A stretch of DNA of 64,000 nucleotides from Globomyces pollinis-pini. Lineage: Eukaryota; Chytridiomycota; Chytridiomycetes; Rhizophydiales; Globomycetaceae. The position numbers and the translations under genes were made by a program. Positions 46,432 to 59,521 of this stretch are shown here, one piece after another; position 1 is the first letter of the stretch, and each line of letters starts with the position of its first letter. The notes below the pieces were generated by a model. That model searched no databases, had not been told where the DNA came from, and worked only from the letters and a program-made list of their open reading frames with translations. Location of the stretch: positions 99,406 to 163,405 of the forward strand of contig MU621097.1 of the NCBI GenBank assembly GCA_025399215.1, read 5' to 3'.

Positions 46432-47081
46432 ATGCGAATCAATGAAAATATAATCCTTAAAGGTAGTAAAGTAGTTCTGGTACCATACAAGAAAGAGCAT
46501 GTATTAACGTATCATGATTGGATGAAAGATCCATTTCTTCAAGGTAATTATTGAAGAGTCCATAATATGAATCAGAAACAACTGCTTCAGAACCATTATC
46601 ACTGGAAGAAGAATATGAAATGCAACAATCTTGGCTAAATGATGATCAGAGTATTTCCAAAACTAAACAATAATTGTCATATTTAGAATGCACCTTTATT
46701 TTGTTGTCTCCGGATACTACCAAAAGAGTTCCACCATTTGAAATATATGGAGGAATGGTAGGTGATATTAATCTTTATTTCAATGATCATGATTCATCAT
46801 CCACAGCAGAAATTGAAATTATGATTGCTGAGAAAGAAGCAAGAGGAAAAGGAATTGGACAAGAAGCTTTGGCGATCATGATAGACTATTCCATTACTCA
46901 ACTTCATGTTGAATACTTGATATCTAAAATTGGATTCAAAAATCAATCCAGTTTAAACTTATTTTCAAAATTTGGATTCGTTGAAACAAGTCGATCTGAG
47001 ATCTTTCAAGAAGTGACTTTACAATTGCAAGTGGATTCTAACAGGCCGAAACCAATCTACGAAACGATCCAAATAAATTGA
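46432..47081 (+). CDS. NAT9: NAT9 N-acetyltransferase
   Basis: Three exons (introns 46544-46575 and 46651-46686) give 193 residues. The order of blocks matches NAT9: MRINENIILKGSKVVLVPYK at the start, VLTYHDWMKDPFLQ, ASEPLSLEEEYEMQQSW, DQKCTFILLSP, GGMVGDINLYF, IEIMIAEKEARGKGIGQEAL with the acetyl-CoA loop RGKGIG, and SEIFQEVTLQL near the end. NAT9 is a GNAT acetyltransferase whose fly homologue stabilises microtubules. Codons split by both introns are restored exactly, which supports the model. Confidence 0.93.
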
Positions 47082-47147
47082 ATTATTATTGAAACATTTT
47101 TGAGGTTTTTGAAGTAAAGAAACTCAACGCGATTTGTTTAACTTTTC

Positions 47148-50100
47148 ATGAACAGAAATACAAATACTGCAAGTCAAGAGCATTTATATTCGGGTGAAAA
47201 CGATTTACAGGCATATGAAGCTAATCAAAGGCAGTATGCTTATGGTAATGTGGAATCAATCTCTGATGTGCAGATGATCCTTCTTCAGATATTACTGCTC
47301 AACCAATTCAGATGCATTTACCTGGTCGATCAGATATAGATATAGTATCCTAATAATTTATTTAATCGCTTTAAATAGCCTTCTCATACATATGTACCTG
47401 GTGGATTTCCACAAATCCAACAATTCAATCCACCCCACCAAACCATATCTTTTGCATCTCCAACTCATACTGATAATAGTTATCTAAATCAATCCAATCA
47501 ATACCTGGCAGCTCCCAGTGTGTTGAAACCACTTGGAAACGATATACCAATGACTGACACCAGTCAAACTCAATACCAATCACATCAATATGATCAGATA
47601 CAAACCCCACATCTACAGGAATATCATTACCCACCACCTCAAGTGTATAGGCCACGAATAAATCAAACTCTCTTTCGATATAAGACAAAACAAACAATCC
47701 CACTTACAGAATTTGGAAATTTAGTGGTTGATGTACCGGTTCCACAAAAAGTTTTGGCTACTACTAATAGAGTGGGACTTGAATTTACGCATTTAAGATG
47801 TTGGTTCTTCATATATCTAAAAAATATTAGATTCTGCTGTTGTAGGTGATCCAAATGACTTTCAACAAGGTGGATTCAGGTATTGCAAATATTCATCTTT
47901 ATACTTATAGTTTACGACAATTTGAAGTTTCACAATCAGTTGAGATATTTATTGTGGTAACAATGTATAATGAGGATCAAAATCTATTTTTAAAAACTTG
48001 GAATGCTTTACAAAGAAATATCCAACATTTATGTTCCAAAAAGAAAAGTGATGGTGAGATTTATTATTTTAGCTTATTTTCACAGTTTGGGGACCTGATG
48101 GTTGGAAAAAAGTTGTGGTACAAGTTTTAGAAGGTTTATGTTAGGTTTGTATCGTATCCGATGGAAGAACGAAAATAAATCCAAAAACTTTGGCTGTGAT
48201 TGGATTATTGGGGATATATCAAGAAGGATTGATTAAAACTTCCATTGAAGATAAGCCTGTCACTGCACATCTTTTTGAATATTCTACTCAAGTGTCATTA
48301 GATAGTTCTTATAGTATCAAGAGTATTGTCTATTTATGTTGATATCGTTTAGAGCCGTCTGCAAATGCTGTGCCAATACAAGTAATGTTCTGTTTGAAGG
48401 AAAAGGTATTGTAAACGGTTTAATTAAACTTTAGAATGCAAAAAAAATTAATAGTCATCGATGGTTTTTTAATGCTTTTGGTCCACTGTTGAAGCCGAAT
48501 GTGTGTATATTGATTGATGTTGGTACCAAGCCAACTGATAAATCTATTTACTATCTTTGGAAAGAGTTTCATTTACATCCACACGTTGGTGGTGCTTGTG
48601 GAGAGATTTATGCTGAGCAGGGAATCTTCGGATCGAAGTTACTTAATCCATTGGTTGCAGCACAGAACTTCGAGGTGAGCAAGATTTTTTAATAGTTAGT
48701 ACAAAATGAGTAATATTTTGGATAAACCGCTTGAATCTGTTTTTGGATTCATCAGTGTTCTACCAGGAGCATTTTCCGCTTATAGATACGCTGCTTTGCT
48801 AAATGGACCAAATGGTGAAGGGCCGTTAGAAAAATACTTTTTGGGTGAAAAAATGCATGGTGGAGCGAATTTAATCATAGCCGTGAGTATTTATATCTAA
48901 TCATCCTAGAATATGTACTTGGCAGAGGATAGAATATTGTGCTTCGAACTAGTCACCAAACGAAATCAATCATGGGTCTTGCGATATGTTCAGGTAGTTT
49001 AGTTTGACTAACAAATAGAAAGCTAAAGCAGAAACCGACGTACCGGATTCAGTCCCTGAATATGTATCTCAGCGAAGAAGATGGTTAAATGGATCTTTTT
49101 TTGCAGGGTTACATGCAATTATTCACTTTTATCAAATCTTTCGGTCAGGACATGATTTGTCGAAAAAAATTACGATAATTATCCAGCTACTTTGTAAGAT
49201 ATTATATTCTTAATCATAACTAGATAATATTATAGTGTTGATATTTAATTGGTTTGCCATTGGGTGCTTCTATTTGACATTCACGTTTTTAATCATGGGT
49301 GTGGTAACGCAAAGAGAAACAGATCCTTTCGGTGGTGCAGGGGTTGGAATTACAATTGTCTTCAAATATTTATACTTGTTTTCGCTAGTGATGATATTTG
49401 TCGCTTCATTGGGTAATCGACCTCAGAGTTCCAAGATTCTATATACTGGGTCTTTTATACTGTTTGCAATTATAATGATAATGATGCTGTATGTCACTTT
49501 TTTCACCATCACCATGGCTATCAACGCTGTAGTAAAATCATCGCCTGAAAGAGTCTTCACTTCACTTCTTACAAACTCTGCATTTAGAGATATTTTCCTA
49601 TCTTTGCTATCCACGTTTGGTATTTACTGGGCCGCGTCAATTATATTCATGGATCCTTGGCATATGATTACCTCATTTATTCAATATCTACTGCTAGTTC
49701 CTTCGTTCGTTAACATATTGATGGTTTATGCTTGTATTAGACATTTTTTTAAACCTAGTTTGTAATTTACACGATGTCAGTTGGGGAACCAAAGGAGATA
49801 ATCAAGTTACTGAATCTGCAAAAGTACAGCTGTTTCATGATGCATCAGGAAACCAAATGGCTACCATGAATTTACCAGTTGAACAGGGTGATATTGATGA
49901 AACATATTCTTTGTTCTTCAAAGAGTTAAGTGAACCACCAGAAAAAGATACCCACCCACCATTTTCTCAAGATGATTATTTCAAGGCATTTAGGACCAGA
50001 CTGGTATTATTTTGGATGCTTTCCAACACTTTACTGGTTGCTATATTTACTACTCCTCAAGTAGCTACTTTGTTTGGAATGAATATCTCAGATGTAAATG

Positions 50101-50225
50101 AAGTCAATCCATTTTTGACATTCTTTTTGTGGTCAACGACCATTATGACATTAATTCGGTTTATAGGATGCTTTGTGTATAAAATCCAGCGCTCTAAAGA
50201 GCAGAAGAGGGTTCCACATGCCTAA
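47148..50225 (+). CDS. CHS: Chitin synthase, division 1 (class I-III type)
   Basis: Fourteen exons with introns of 21-34 nt give 902 residues, normal for the group. The N-terminal 150 residues are disordered and rich in Gln, Tyr and Pro. Then come [73 protein letters not shown], the catalytic QRRRW at 49070-49084, several membrane helices, and [11 protein letters not shown] between them. It polymerises UDP-GlcNAc into chitin at the plasma membrane. The 21-nt intron at 48124-48144 is the shortest in the window; without its removal the frame stops at a TAG just before VCIVSDGR. Confidence 0.96.
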
Positions 50226-50279
50226 ATTTCACGAATAGTGATTCTTTATTTTTATTAAAGTGTATTTTTAAACAGAAAA

Positions 50280-52356
50280 TCAATTGTGTCTTCTTGCTGA
50301 TTTACTTCCTCTTTTTAAGTTCTCATTTGGAATACAAAATTTCACACCAATATCATCTTCACCTTCGTTTGGTGAATTATGTTTCGGTAAAGTTAAATTA
50401 GACATACCAAATTTGATTGTTGGAACATAAATGGCTGTCTTTCTTGTAGGAGTTGTTGCAGGTCTGATAAGAAATCTTTTCTTATTTGAAAGATTTGGTA
50501 GAGAGTAATTCAGGTTTTGTTCTTGATCTGACAATCTATATTTGACTTTTGGTATAGAAGTATGTGGCCTTCTAATTTGTTCCTCATATTCGCCAAGATT
50601 AGTAACACGGGATTGATGAGCTGTTATTGGTCGAGATATTGGATTCAAAACTTTAGTCAAGTCCAATTTTTGTTCTTTTTTGTGAGAAATGGTTTCTGTA
50701 ACTTTCGTTTGAAGTGTCTTGATCTGCTTATCTTGCTTTTCACATTTCTTTCTCCATTTTTTATTAGATCTTTGCTCTTCTGCCAAAGCATCAAGACAGT
50801 CTTTCAATTGAACAGATAATGCATTTAGTTGTTCATGAATCAGTGATATATACTCACCGTTATTTGATGCTTGTAACATTGCTTTTGAATGTTTGGTTTT
50901 TGTAGTATTATTGATATGTTGTAAATAGGTTTTTTGTAGTTCATGTGAGTAAAAATTGTTTGTATCAATTTTTTTGGGATTTCCACGAGCTAGATCTCGA
51001 TATGGGTTTTCACTATATGATGAAATAAGAAGAGTTATTACGTTCTTTTCTGGTAGTTTTCATTGCTGTTCAAAATACCTACAGATACTTTAGAAGCAGG
51101 TTCAAAATCTTAAATTTAAGTGAATTAAATATACCTTTTAGTACAGCGATTAAGTCAGCCGCCTCATTGATTGCCCTCATAGACGTTTTGTCTTCATCTA
51201 AAAATATTAAACGTTTTCGTATACCTTTTATTGGGTCTGATTTAGGCATAGCTATTGCTGTAGACTCCATTTTGAAAGTCTCCACCGTTTCCTTATTAAC
51301 ATCCAATGATTCACTTATGATATTCACTGTTTTTTGAGGTACATTTTTGATTTGAACTTCTTCGGTGTGCTCTTCGGTATGTATGGTTCCATCTGTAGTC
51401 TGCAAATCATAAACATGCACTTCACTTTGACTTTTTTTATCACTAATAACAGTTGGTGTTGGTTTCTCTTCTTGTGTTGTATTGATAGATTGCTTCACCT
51501 CTTGAAATGCCACCTGGGACTTTCTTATAAATGGCGGTAAATCCACTACAGATTTTCCCTCATCTTTTTGAATTTGAACGAAAGAATTCCAAGCCAAGTC
51601 CAATATTTCAAGCTCATCAAAATATTGTCTTTGAACACCATTGGATTGATTTCCTCCATTTAATTGCATCTTTAGCACTGCTACTTGTTGCTTTTCGGCT
51701 AACAATAATTCATGAAGATCGTCTCTAGTCTTGTATGCCTTTATTCTCTCCTCTATCAGCTTTTTATTCATTGCGACCAACTCTTTGTATTGACGTGTCA
51801 TACTAGCTGTTGATCGACCAATCTCATCAACTAACAAATTCTGTAACTTGATAGTATTATGTAGTTCTTGAACATTGTTTGATGTTACATTCCATTGTTT
51901 TACTGTTGTTTCTTCCAAAGCTCTATTGGTAGGTTCCAAGTTTAATTTCACAAACACTTTGTTGATAATTCTTGATAAATCCATTTCACTAAATGCGGGT
52001 GTCTTGGACTCATCAGTAGCCCATTCTTCTTTAATTGAATCTTTAATATGATCTGTAATCAATTTTACGTGAATGACATCAGGCGGTGCAACATTGGCAA
52101 ATCTAAGTAGTGAATATAATTAGATTTTAAACCTATTTGTTCTTATAGTACCAGCTGAAGAAGGTGCAGTAGTTTCACGCTCGTCACCACTGACGGAATT
52201 TCTAGAGGAGGTGATTGAAGGTCTCAAAGATTTCTGTTTTGTGTTTGTACGTAATTTTGGATCTGGAACTTTTGTAAAATCCACAAATTCATCATCCGAT
52301 GAATCACCGGTGTTGACTATACTGTCTTCTATATGGTCATTTGTTATGCTTTCCAT
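50280..52356 (-). CDS. Coiled-coil protein of unknown function
   Basis: Four exons (introns 30, 26 and 29 nt) give 663 residues. An acidic N-terminus (DSSDDEFVDF) is followed by a Ser/Thr-rich region, a first coiled coil (about 130-230), a mixed linker, a motif region YRDLARGNPKKID, a second coiled coil (YISLIHEQLNALSVQLKDCL onward) and a basic C-terminal tail. No catalytic motif, membrane helix or named domain is recognised. The start is placed at ATG 52356; the frame extends 57 bases further upstream without another ATG. It lies 106 bases downstream of the auxilin gene on the same strand. Confidence 0.6.
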
Positions 52357-52462
52357 AAAATTGGTTGTAATTTCTTTACCATTATGAATGGTTGAAACAA
52401 TGAAGTAAGACAATTAACTAATATTATAATAAACAATAATTAAAATACAATACATTTTATTG

Positions 52463-55400
52463 TTACTGCATATTATTGACTGTTTTAAAGTCATCCCATG
52501 CCTTATTCAAAACTGAAAACACAGAGGTAGCTATCAATCTTTGTTCAGTGGTAGCACCAGATCCAACCTGGTATTAATTGTTAGTAGATTACCTTATCAG
52601 GGTGTACTTTGGCAACAGCTCGCATGTACTTGACCTTAACCTGATTTGGAGTAATAAGCTCCCCTATACTAACAGGCTTCCATCCACTATCCACCCAAAG
52701 TACATTTTCTAAAGAGGATATTAAAGCACGTATATTGGTTTCTTTATTGGATTTCCAGGCTTCAATCTGTAATGGTTAATATGAGTCATTACCTTGTCGT
52801 TAACGGTATCGTGTAAAGCAAATTTTTCTGCTTCTTCCTGCTCCACAGCTTCATTTGCATCCCTCAACTTCTGTACGGCTTGATCGACTGCATTCTTTAC
52901 AGCCGCGGACATAACTCTAAATGTTATTACCAACTAACACATTACTTTGGTGTCACCGGGTCTGCAAGAGTTTGCTTTGGTTGAAGTGCAGCTAAACAAC
53001 GAGACAAGCCTAACGAACAGCCTTTTGTATTAGAATCTAAACCCATTATTTTCTTGTAATCATCGCGCGCCTTCTCCCATTGCTCTAGAGCCTCGTAGGC
53101 AGTTGCACGTCGTAACAGACACTTCACATCATTTTCTTCTTTCGTTAAAACCAATTCGCAATCAGCAACCACCCCTCTATAGTCTCCCGTTTTTAAACGG
53201 GCACCCGCGCGGTTATTATATAAGACAACGAGAGATGGGTGATTGCTGGGCAACATTTCAATGGCTTTTGTATATTGCACTTCTGCATCACCAAACTGTC
53301 CTTTCTTGAAAAATTCATTACCCTTTTCCTTCACTTCGTTGGTTTGAATACTGAGCGGGTCGGTCGCAGCAACAGGTTTAGGAGCACTGGTTTGTAAATT
53401 CTTAGAGAATGGCACAGATACTTTTGCGGGCTTGCTATCTATAACGTTTCCAAGCAATGATATGGTATCTTTACCAATATTGGCGTTTGGTTCGCTGTGA
53501 AATCCTAACAAATCTACTACTGGCGTGGTGTTTTCAGCTTTTGTATCCTTGCTATCAAACTTTCTGTTTCGTTCGAGTGGTGTTTCAATCGATTCTACAG
53601 ATTCCACTTCGCGTATCTGTTTTTGAGCGGAAGGTATGGATTTCTCGGGAGATTTTCGATCATCCTTGTGTTGCGTTGGTGTCCATTTACTTTGTATGTC
53701 AATCGACGCCTTCTTTTGGCTTGTGGGAGAGGAATCAAATGTATCTTTGTACGCAGTCTTAGACCAAGATTCCTCATTGATTGGTTTCGAGGATGATTGA
53801 TTTTCTTTGTTATTAGCCATGGCTAAAACTTTCTTTTTAGAAAATTCGAAAGCATCCTTGGCCCCCTTGAAAACCGATAGCCCAAACTGAGATGCTGTTT
53901 CAGCAATCTTGGAAGTGTCAATAATATTTGTCTTTGACTCTTCATTCAGCGAAAAGGAAACACGCCGACCAGCGTTTCTCTTTACCAACAGTTCAATTGC
54001 TAGTTCAACATCACCTTCGCTCTCTAAAAGCGCATTTTTCGCAGGCTCTTTTTTGAATCCCATTCCTAGTAGTTGCTGTATATCTGCTTCTGTATAAGGA
54101 ACTGGTGGTTCATCACTAGGTAGAGTAGGCTGTTCATTAAGCAAAGCATCCGCCGCCAGCTCAACATTGAAATCATTTTCTTTCAGTGCTTTTTCTGCAG
54201 AAGCTTTATCAAAGCCCATCTTCACCAATTGGTCTATTTCGACGCTCAAGTTTGGTGTTCTAGGTGCTGATGCAGGTGATGCTCTTGATGGTGATGAGTC
54301 TGTATAAGGAAGAACCTCAATTCTATCATGCGAGAACATCTCTGGCTTTTTGCTAGTAGATAAATTTGTGTTCCTTTGGATAGATTCAGATGGGTTGCTT
54401 TTAATGAAGTTAGTTACAGGAGACTTTTGTTCTGTTGGCTTTTGTTGGCCAAGGAAATCTAAATCAAACACATCGGCAGTCTGAGCTGTATTGCCTGTTA
54501 CCACTGGGTTTTCAAGAAATGAAAGCTTGCCCCACTGATCATCAATTGAATCGTTCTGGTTCAATGGTTTTGATGCGGGAGTGATTTTGTTTAACGGAAG
54601 TGTTGCTGACATTGGTCTTACAGTGTTGGGACCTGTTGAAGTACTCTTAAAACCAGCATCAAATCCCAACAAATCTTGAAACTGATTTGCTTTTGCTTGT
54701 GTTTGATTTGAATTTGGTTTCAAAGGTGGCATTCCAAATGATTGATTGTTATTTACATTTTGATTAACTGGTGCTACTTGCGACGTTCTTTGGTTCTGAC
54801 TAATGGGGTTGGGCAATTGGGTTTGGTTCATTGCCTGGTAAGGTCCTGAATTGTTGTTTACAGATTGCTGTGGTGCATAAGCAGAGTTACGACCGTTTGG
54901 TACAATAGGTTGATTATAATTTTGCATTTGTCCAATCTGTGGTTTTATTTGATTAATTGCTGTTGATTTGTTCGCGCTAATTTCCATTGGACCTAATAAA
55001 TCTGCAAATGCATTAGGATTTTGATTTTTTTGAGAATTTCCAAATTGTGGAGTGAAACTGTTTGTTTTCTGGTGAGATGTTAAGTTTGTGGTTGGACTGA
55101 AACTTGATGCTTTTTGGTGGGACACTAATAAAGAATTAAAGCATAATAATATATACCTAATGGTCTAGAATTATCATTTGCAAAATTCAATGAAGGAGAA
55201 AAAGCATCATTAACTTTTGGCGTATCCATCTGATTTAATTTCTGACCCATTGGTTTAAATTGAGAAGGTTGAGTATTGAAGTTTACTAAACCTCCAAAAG
55301 CATCTTCCTGAACCTTTTATTAAAATGTTTATATAAGAAATGAATGAAAATATAAATGAATTGGGTCAAGATGAAGGTTACCTATTAACATTAGGTTATA

Positions 55401-55483
55401 ATAACATACCTAAAATGCTAATTAACTATAATAATGCTACCTAAGATAGTTAGTAATTTAATTTTAACCTTTTGATTAGCCAT
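52463..55483 (-). CDS. SWA2: Auxilin/Swa2-type clathrin uncoating co-chaperone
   Basis: Six exons give 917 residues: a long disordered N-terminus rich in Asn, Gln and Ser with AFADLLG-type clathrin- or adaptor-binding boxes, two UBA-like domains (QLVKMGFDKASAEKALKE and IQQLLGMGFKKEPAKNALLE), a TPR domain (EKGNEFFKKGQFGDAEVQYT onward), and a C-terminal J domain with AVAKVHPDK. The HPD tripeptide stimulates Hsc70 ATPase to strip clathrin from vesicles. This UBA-TPR-J order is that of yeast Swa2. The first exon encodes only MANQK and is separated from the rest by a 155-nt array of four AG|GT intron units. If translation begins at a later in-frame Met (MGQKLNQ), the array is in the 5' UTR. Confidence 0.9.
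55314..55468 (-). other. Tandem intron array of four units in the auxilin gene
   Basis: The 155 bases between the MANQK exon and the next exon divide at three AG|GT junctions into 28 (55441-55468), 31 (55410-55440), 28 (55382-55409) and 68 nt (55314-55381). The first unit has a perfect TACTAAC branch site; the next two have TTAAT and CCTAAT. The last acceptor could also be six bases further on (TTCAG), which keeps the frame. Confidence 0.6.
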
Positions 55484-55632
55484 GGAGAAAATAGTCAAAA
55501 TATAAAATGGTAAAAATAATGTTTGTTAGATATTTCCTATAGAAAACCTAAGAGTATCTAATTAGGTACCTAATACTTTTGATAGTCAATGGTTTTTATA
55601 AAGATTGAATTTTCTTTAACATTTTCTTATTA

Positions 55633-55969
55633 ATGAAATCTATTTCAATTCTTTTATTAATCACTTCTACTTATGCTGGATTCTTTGATTTCTTTAATCA
55701 AGATGATGAACCTCAACAAAAGCAACATTCTCAACCTAAAGATGAAGGTATTCAAATGATAAAATTCTGAAAAGTATAGGTATTCCAATTATAATATTCA
55801 TAAAAGTATAGGTTGTCAAAATTATATCTGTCCTGATGAATCTTGTGCTTCTGATCCTATTCTTTGTCCTTGTCCCAAAAATCAAATAAAATGTAAATCA
55901 GCTAATTGGTACTTGTGTTTACAAGCACATCAATCTTGTTCACAGTTTCAAGCTCAAGTATTTCAATAA
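55633..55969 (+). CDS. LCL2: Lcl2-like secretory-pathway protein
   Basis: Two exons give 90 residues: a signal peptide (MKSISILLLITSTYA), a short acidic and Gln-rich linker, then a Cys-rich core GCQNYICPDESC, CPCPKNQIKCKSANWYLCL and a final Cys near the end. This matches the CxxYxCPD...CPCP...KC...C layout of yeast Lcl2, a fungal ER/secretory protein linked to protein quality control. The intron (55748-55811) is two near-identical 32-nt units. Phase 1 is kept only if both are removed; if just the first is removed the frame stops at TAG. Confidence 0.82.
55748..55811 (+). repeat. Tandemly duplicated intron (two 32-nt units)
   Basis: Unit 1 is 55748-55779 and unit 2 is 55780-55811. They are equal in length and identical at 27 of 32 positions, differing only at unit positions 7, 11, 16, 21 and 22. 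Each starts GTATTC and ends AAAAGTATAG. They abut as AG|GT with no exon between. Confidence 0.85.
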
Positions 55970-56035
55970 AGAAACATAGAAATGATGTCTATTATCAAAT
56001 TAATCGTCCTATTTTTTTTGTAATTTTATTATAAG

Positions 56036-59000
56036 ATGAGTGAAGAAATTGAGAGTGACATGGAATTGGAACAGAATGAGGAACTTATGGATTTTAATAT
56101 CGACGAATTAAAAGAAAAGGTTAGTTGGATTCATCTAAGGGTATTTAGATCAAATTAAATCCATATGACTATGATTCTCATGTACAACTCATCACTGGTT
56201 TAAGATCTCAATTTGATTTGGATGGTAACAAAAGATGGATTAAAAGTTAGCTTCAAATGCAGCTCGTGAGGCAATGTCTTTGGCATTTCCATTAACAGAA
56301 AGTTTGGATAGGTTATGAATAACTTTTAGAAATGTGGAAAGATTGGATTGACGATACGAAACAAATCGCATCTACACCTGAAGAAAAGATGTCTGTCATT
56401 GATTTGTACAAACGTGCACTGCTGGACTATATCTGTAAACACATAGCAGTGCTAATTAGTCATAGCCATAGACATTTACACAGATTACATATCATATCTC
56501 GTAGAAGAGTATCAAGAATGTTTAGAAGATAAATCGAATTGGCTGAACGTTGGTTTGATCAGGGAAATTTGTACAAATGCATTGGAAGATTGTCAATATC
56601 ATTTCCAGAAGGTTAATATTATTATCATTGGTAACATAGTAGGGCCACATCATCTGGGATTTGTTCATTCAATTTGAGATTGGTTTATTGGAAAATAAAG
56701 ACGAATCGTCATTGAAAATTGTAAACAATCCCTTATTAACACTTCACAGAGTGAAATACAACAACTTTTTCAAGATCGATTAAAAGTACCACACCAAGGT
56801 TCGCTTTCTAAACTTATCCACAGCTATTGATGAAACATTCAACAGCTTTTCATCATTCGAAAGTCAATATGATAGTACTCATTACACTGGTAAAATGAAA
56901 GCAGCGACTCCTATGGTTGCTAAAACCAGAAAAGAGTGTGATAAACGTGAATCATTTGAAATTGGATTGGTAAACCGAATTACTTTCATTTTTTAGAACG
57001 AAACCAACCATTCCCTACAATCTTACTTGGATTATATATCGTATGAAAAACGTAAATCGAATTTGAAATACAATCGATTGATTCGAACATTATATGAACG
57101 TGCAATATTAGTTCATTACGCAGATCCTTATATTTGGAGATCTTATCTGTCATTCATAAATGGTCAATTATGTGATCCAGTTTACCTCAAGACTACAGCG
57201 CAAAGAGCAGTGAGGAATTCATATGCATGTATGATGGATCCAGTGTTGTGGACATATTACATTTTAGGATCAGTATGAATATTCGTCTGTCTTATACTGT
57301 AGGAATCAATGAAATCTAATGATGATGAAATCTCAGGTACCTTATAGTTAGTTGTCTTAATTGAAGATATTTTTGGCCGTGGGTTCTACTTTGTGTCTTT
57401 GAACCAAAACCCAGAAGACATTTCAATACTGACGACGTGTTATATGTGTTATAAGCGAAGGTTATTTGGCAAAAACGAATGTAACTTTTTTTGGGGCTTA
57501 CCACGTAGGGACAAGTGGTGAAATTGAGTCCATTCGAAATATCTATAAAGAAGGCATCAATGTTATTAACTGTAAGTCTATCGCGCGCTTTTTATATTTA
57601 GCATTTGATGTTCAAGACACAAAATATACCCTACAAGAAACAATGGCAGAAATCGAAGTATTATTTTTTTCTTCTTTAAACCTAGGCATTCTATATTTGT
57701 GACACCACATCAGCGTATGAACTCTATGATTCTATTGATTTGAAATCTCGAAACGCAGAATTTTATTTGAAATATTCTCAATTAGCGATAAAGTTAAAAG
57801 ATTTTGAAAAGGCTCGATCAATATTCAAAGAGTCTATTCGGCGTCCAATGAAAAATTCTGAATCTTTATATCGATCATTTCAATTGTTTGAGGAGACTGC
57901 TGGATCAATATGTACGTTGCGGATCGCTCTGGATTTGATATTTGTGGCAAGAGAGAAAGATGCCAAAAATGCCGCTTTACGAGCAGAAGACTCTAAGATC
58001 GAAGATGTTAATGCAAATGGCGAAAGTGAAGCACCATCCAAGTTGAAACGATCACGAGAAGGAGACGAACACAACCGATTAGATAAGCGTCTGAAAGTAA
58101 AGGCAGACAACGCGAAAATTGGGGATATCAGTACATATAAGGAAATTGAATGGTAAGGTGGCTATCTAATTTGTAGCCCAAATGCTGGAGTTATGGTATA
58201 TTTTGGCAATTTGTCAGGGTCAATAACACAGACGATGCTGCAAGATGCCTTTAAAAAATACGGTCGGATCATAGATTTATATTTGCAACCAAACCCTGAA
58301 AGCGGTGTCTTAGAAGGCTTTATGGAATTTCAGAAAGCAGTAATAACGTATTTATTCAACCCATTAGGAATCTATTCGACGATTGGTACTCGATGGGCCA
58401 GTTCATATCGGAGAAGTGGAAGTTGTGCCACAGAGATGTCGACCCTCTAAAATGAAATGGAATTTTAAAGATATAGAAATGAAAAACACAGTTTATGTGT
58501 CGAATCTACCCGAATCTGCTAATAAAATCAAACTTAGGGAGCACTTTTCAGCGGTAATTTATAACATCAATAACAGTTAGTTTGGGAAAATTAGCGATAT
58601 TCGTTTACAATTCAAGAACAACTACGCATTTGCATATATTCAATTTGAAACTGAAGTAAGTTTTCTACACTTATCATTTAAATAGGAATCTGCGGGACAA
58701 AGTTGTGCCCTCGATCAAACAGAATTTGAAATTGGTCGATTGATGGGAGTTGCGATATCAAACCCAAGTAAACGTACTGTGCATGAATCCGATCCCAAGC
58801 AACTATTCATCGCAAACCTAGCGAATACACTCTTGGAACCGGACTTGGAGAATCTGTTCTCTCCAGTAAGGGCTTAACGACTTATTTTAGTGTGGACCGA
58901 TTGATCGGATACGTTTGATTAGATCTGATGCGGGAAAATTGAAAGGGATTGCATATATTCATTTTCAAACCATTGTAAACTCAAACTTTATTAAACAAAC

Positions 59001-59348
59001 CACAGGAAGGTGCCAGAAAAGCGCTTGAAATGAATGGCCAAACAGTTGATAATCGAGTCATTTCTATCACGATTGCCGATCCTAACATTAGAAAATCAAA
59101 ATCCAAACAGTATTATTTCCAAATATGTTTTATTTTGTAGTTCTGATAGAGAAGTAAAAGCCAAGGTGCCAACGATGTCAATGATACCTCGAGCAGCTGT
59201 AGCACCAAAGAAACATCAGAAGAATATCTTGGCTCCTGTATCTAAATCTAAATCCCAACCCGCAAAGTCGTCTAATGGATCTGCAACGTCATCAATTTCA
59301 AAGAATCAAGATTATTTTAGAAATCTATTGGGTGGTCAAAATAAATAG
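56036..59348 (+). CDS. PRP24: Prp24/SART3 U4/U6 snRNP assembly factor
   Basis: Twenty-one exons with 20 introns of 22-31 nt give 918 residues. The N-terminal half is HAT repeats, including SLAFPLTEKMWKDWIDD and DYISYLVEEYQECLED. A basic linker with KRSREGDEHNRLDKRLK follows, then three RRMs (VYFGNLSGSI, VYVSNLPESANKI and LFIANLANTL start the RNP2 strands). The C-terminus QDYFRNLLGG is the LSm-interaction motif of this family. The protein anneals U4 and U6 snRNAs when spliceosomes are recycled. It is the most intron-dense gene in the window after VPS33, and every exon join stays in frame. Confidence 0.93.
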
Positions 59349-59521
59349 TCCAGTCTTAGCATTAATCTCTGCAATTAAATTAACAGATGAGTTTACTTTT
59401 TCATAGTTTCGTTGTTATTCGAGCTGTATTGAAATTTCCGTCGGATCTAGATGCATGGGCAATGAATCTGTCCGAATCACTTAACCTGAAATTTTCATAT
59501 ATGATCACCACTGTACAAGAA

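Noticed and set aside
55633..55969. Reading the second Lcl2 intron unit as exon
   Set aside because: With only the first unit removed, the frame reaches a TAG at the unit's own end and the conserved Cys-rich part is lost.
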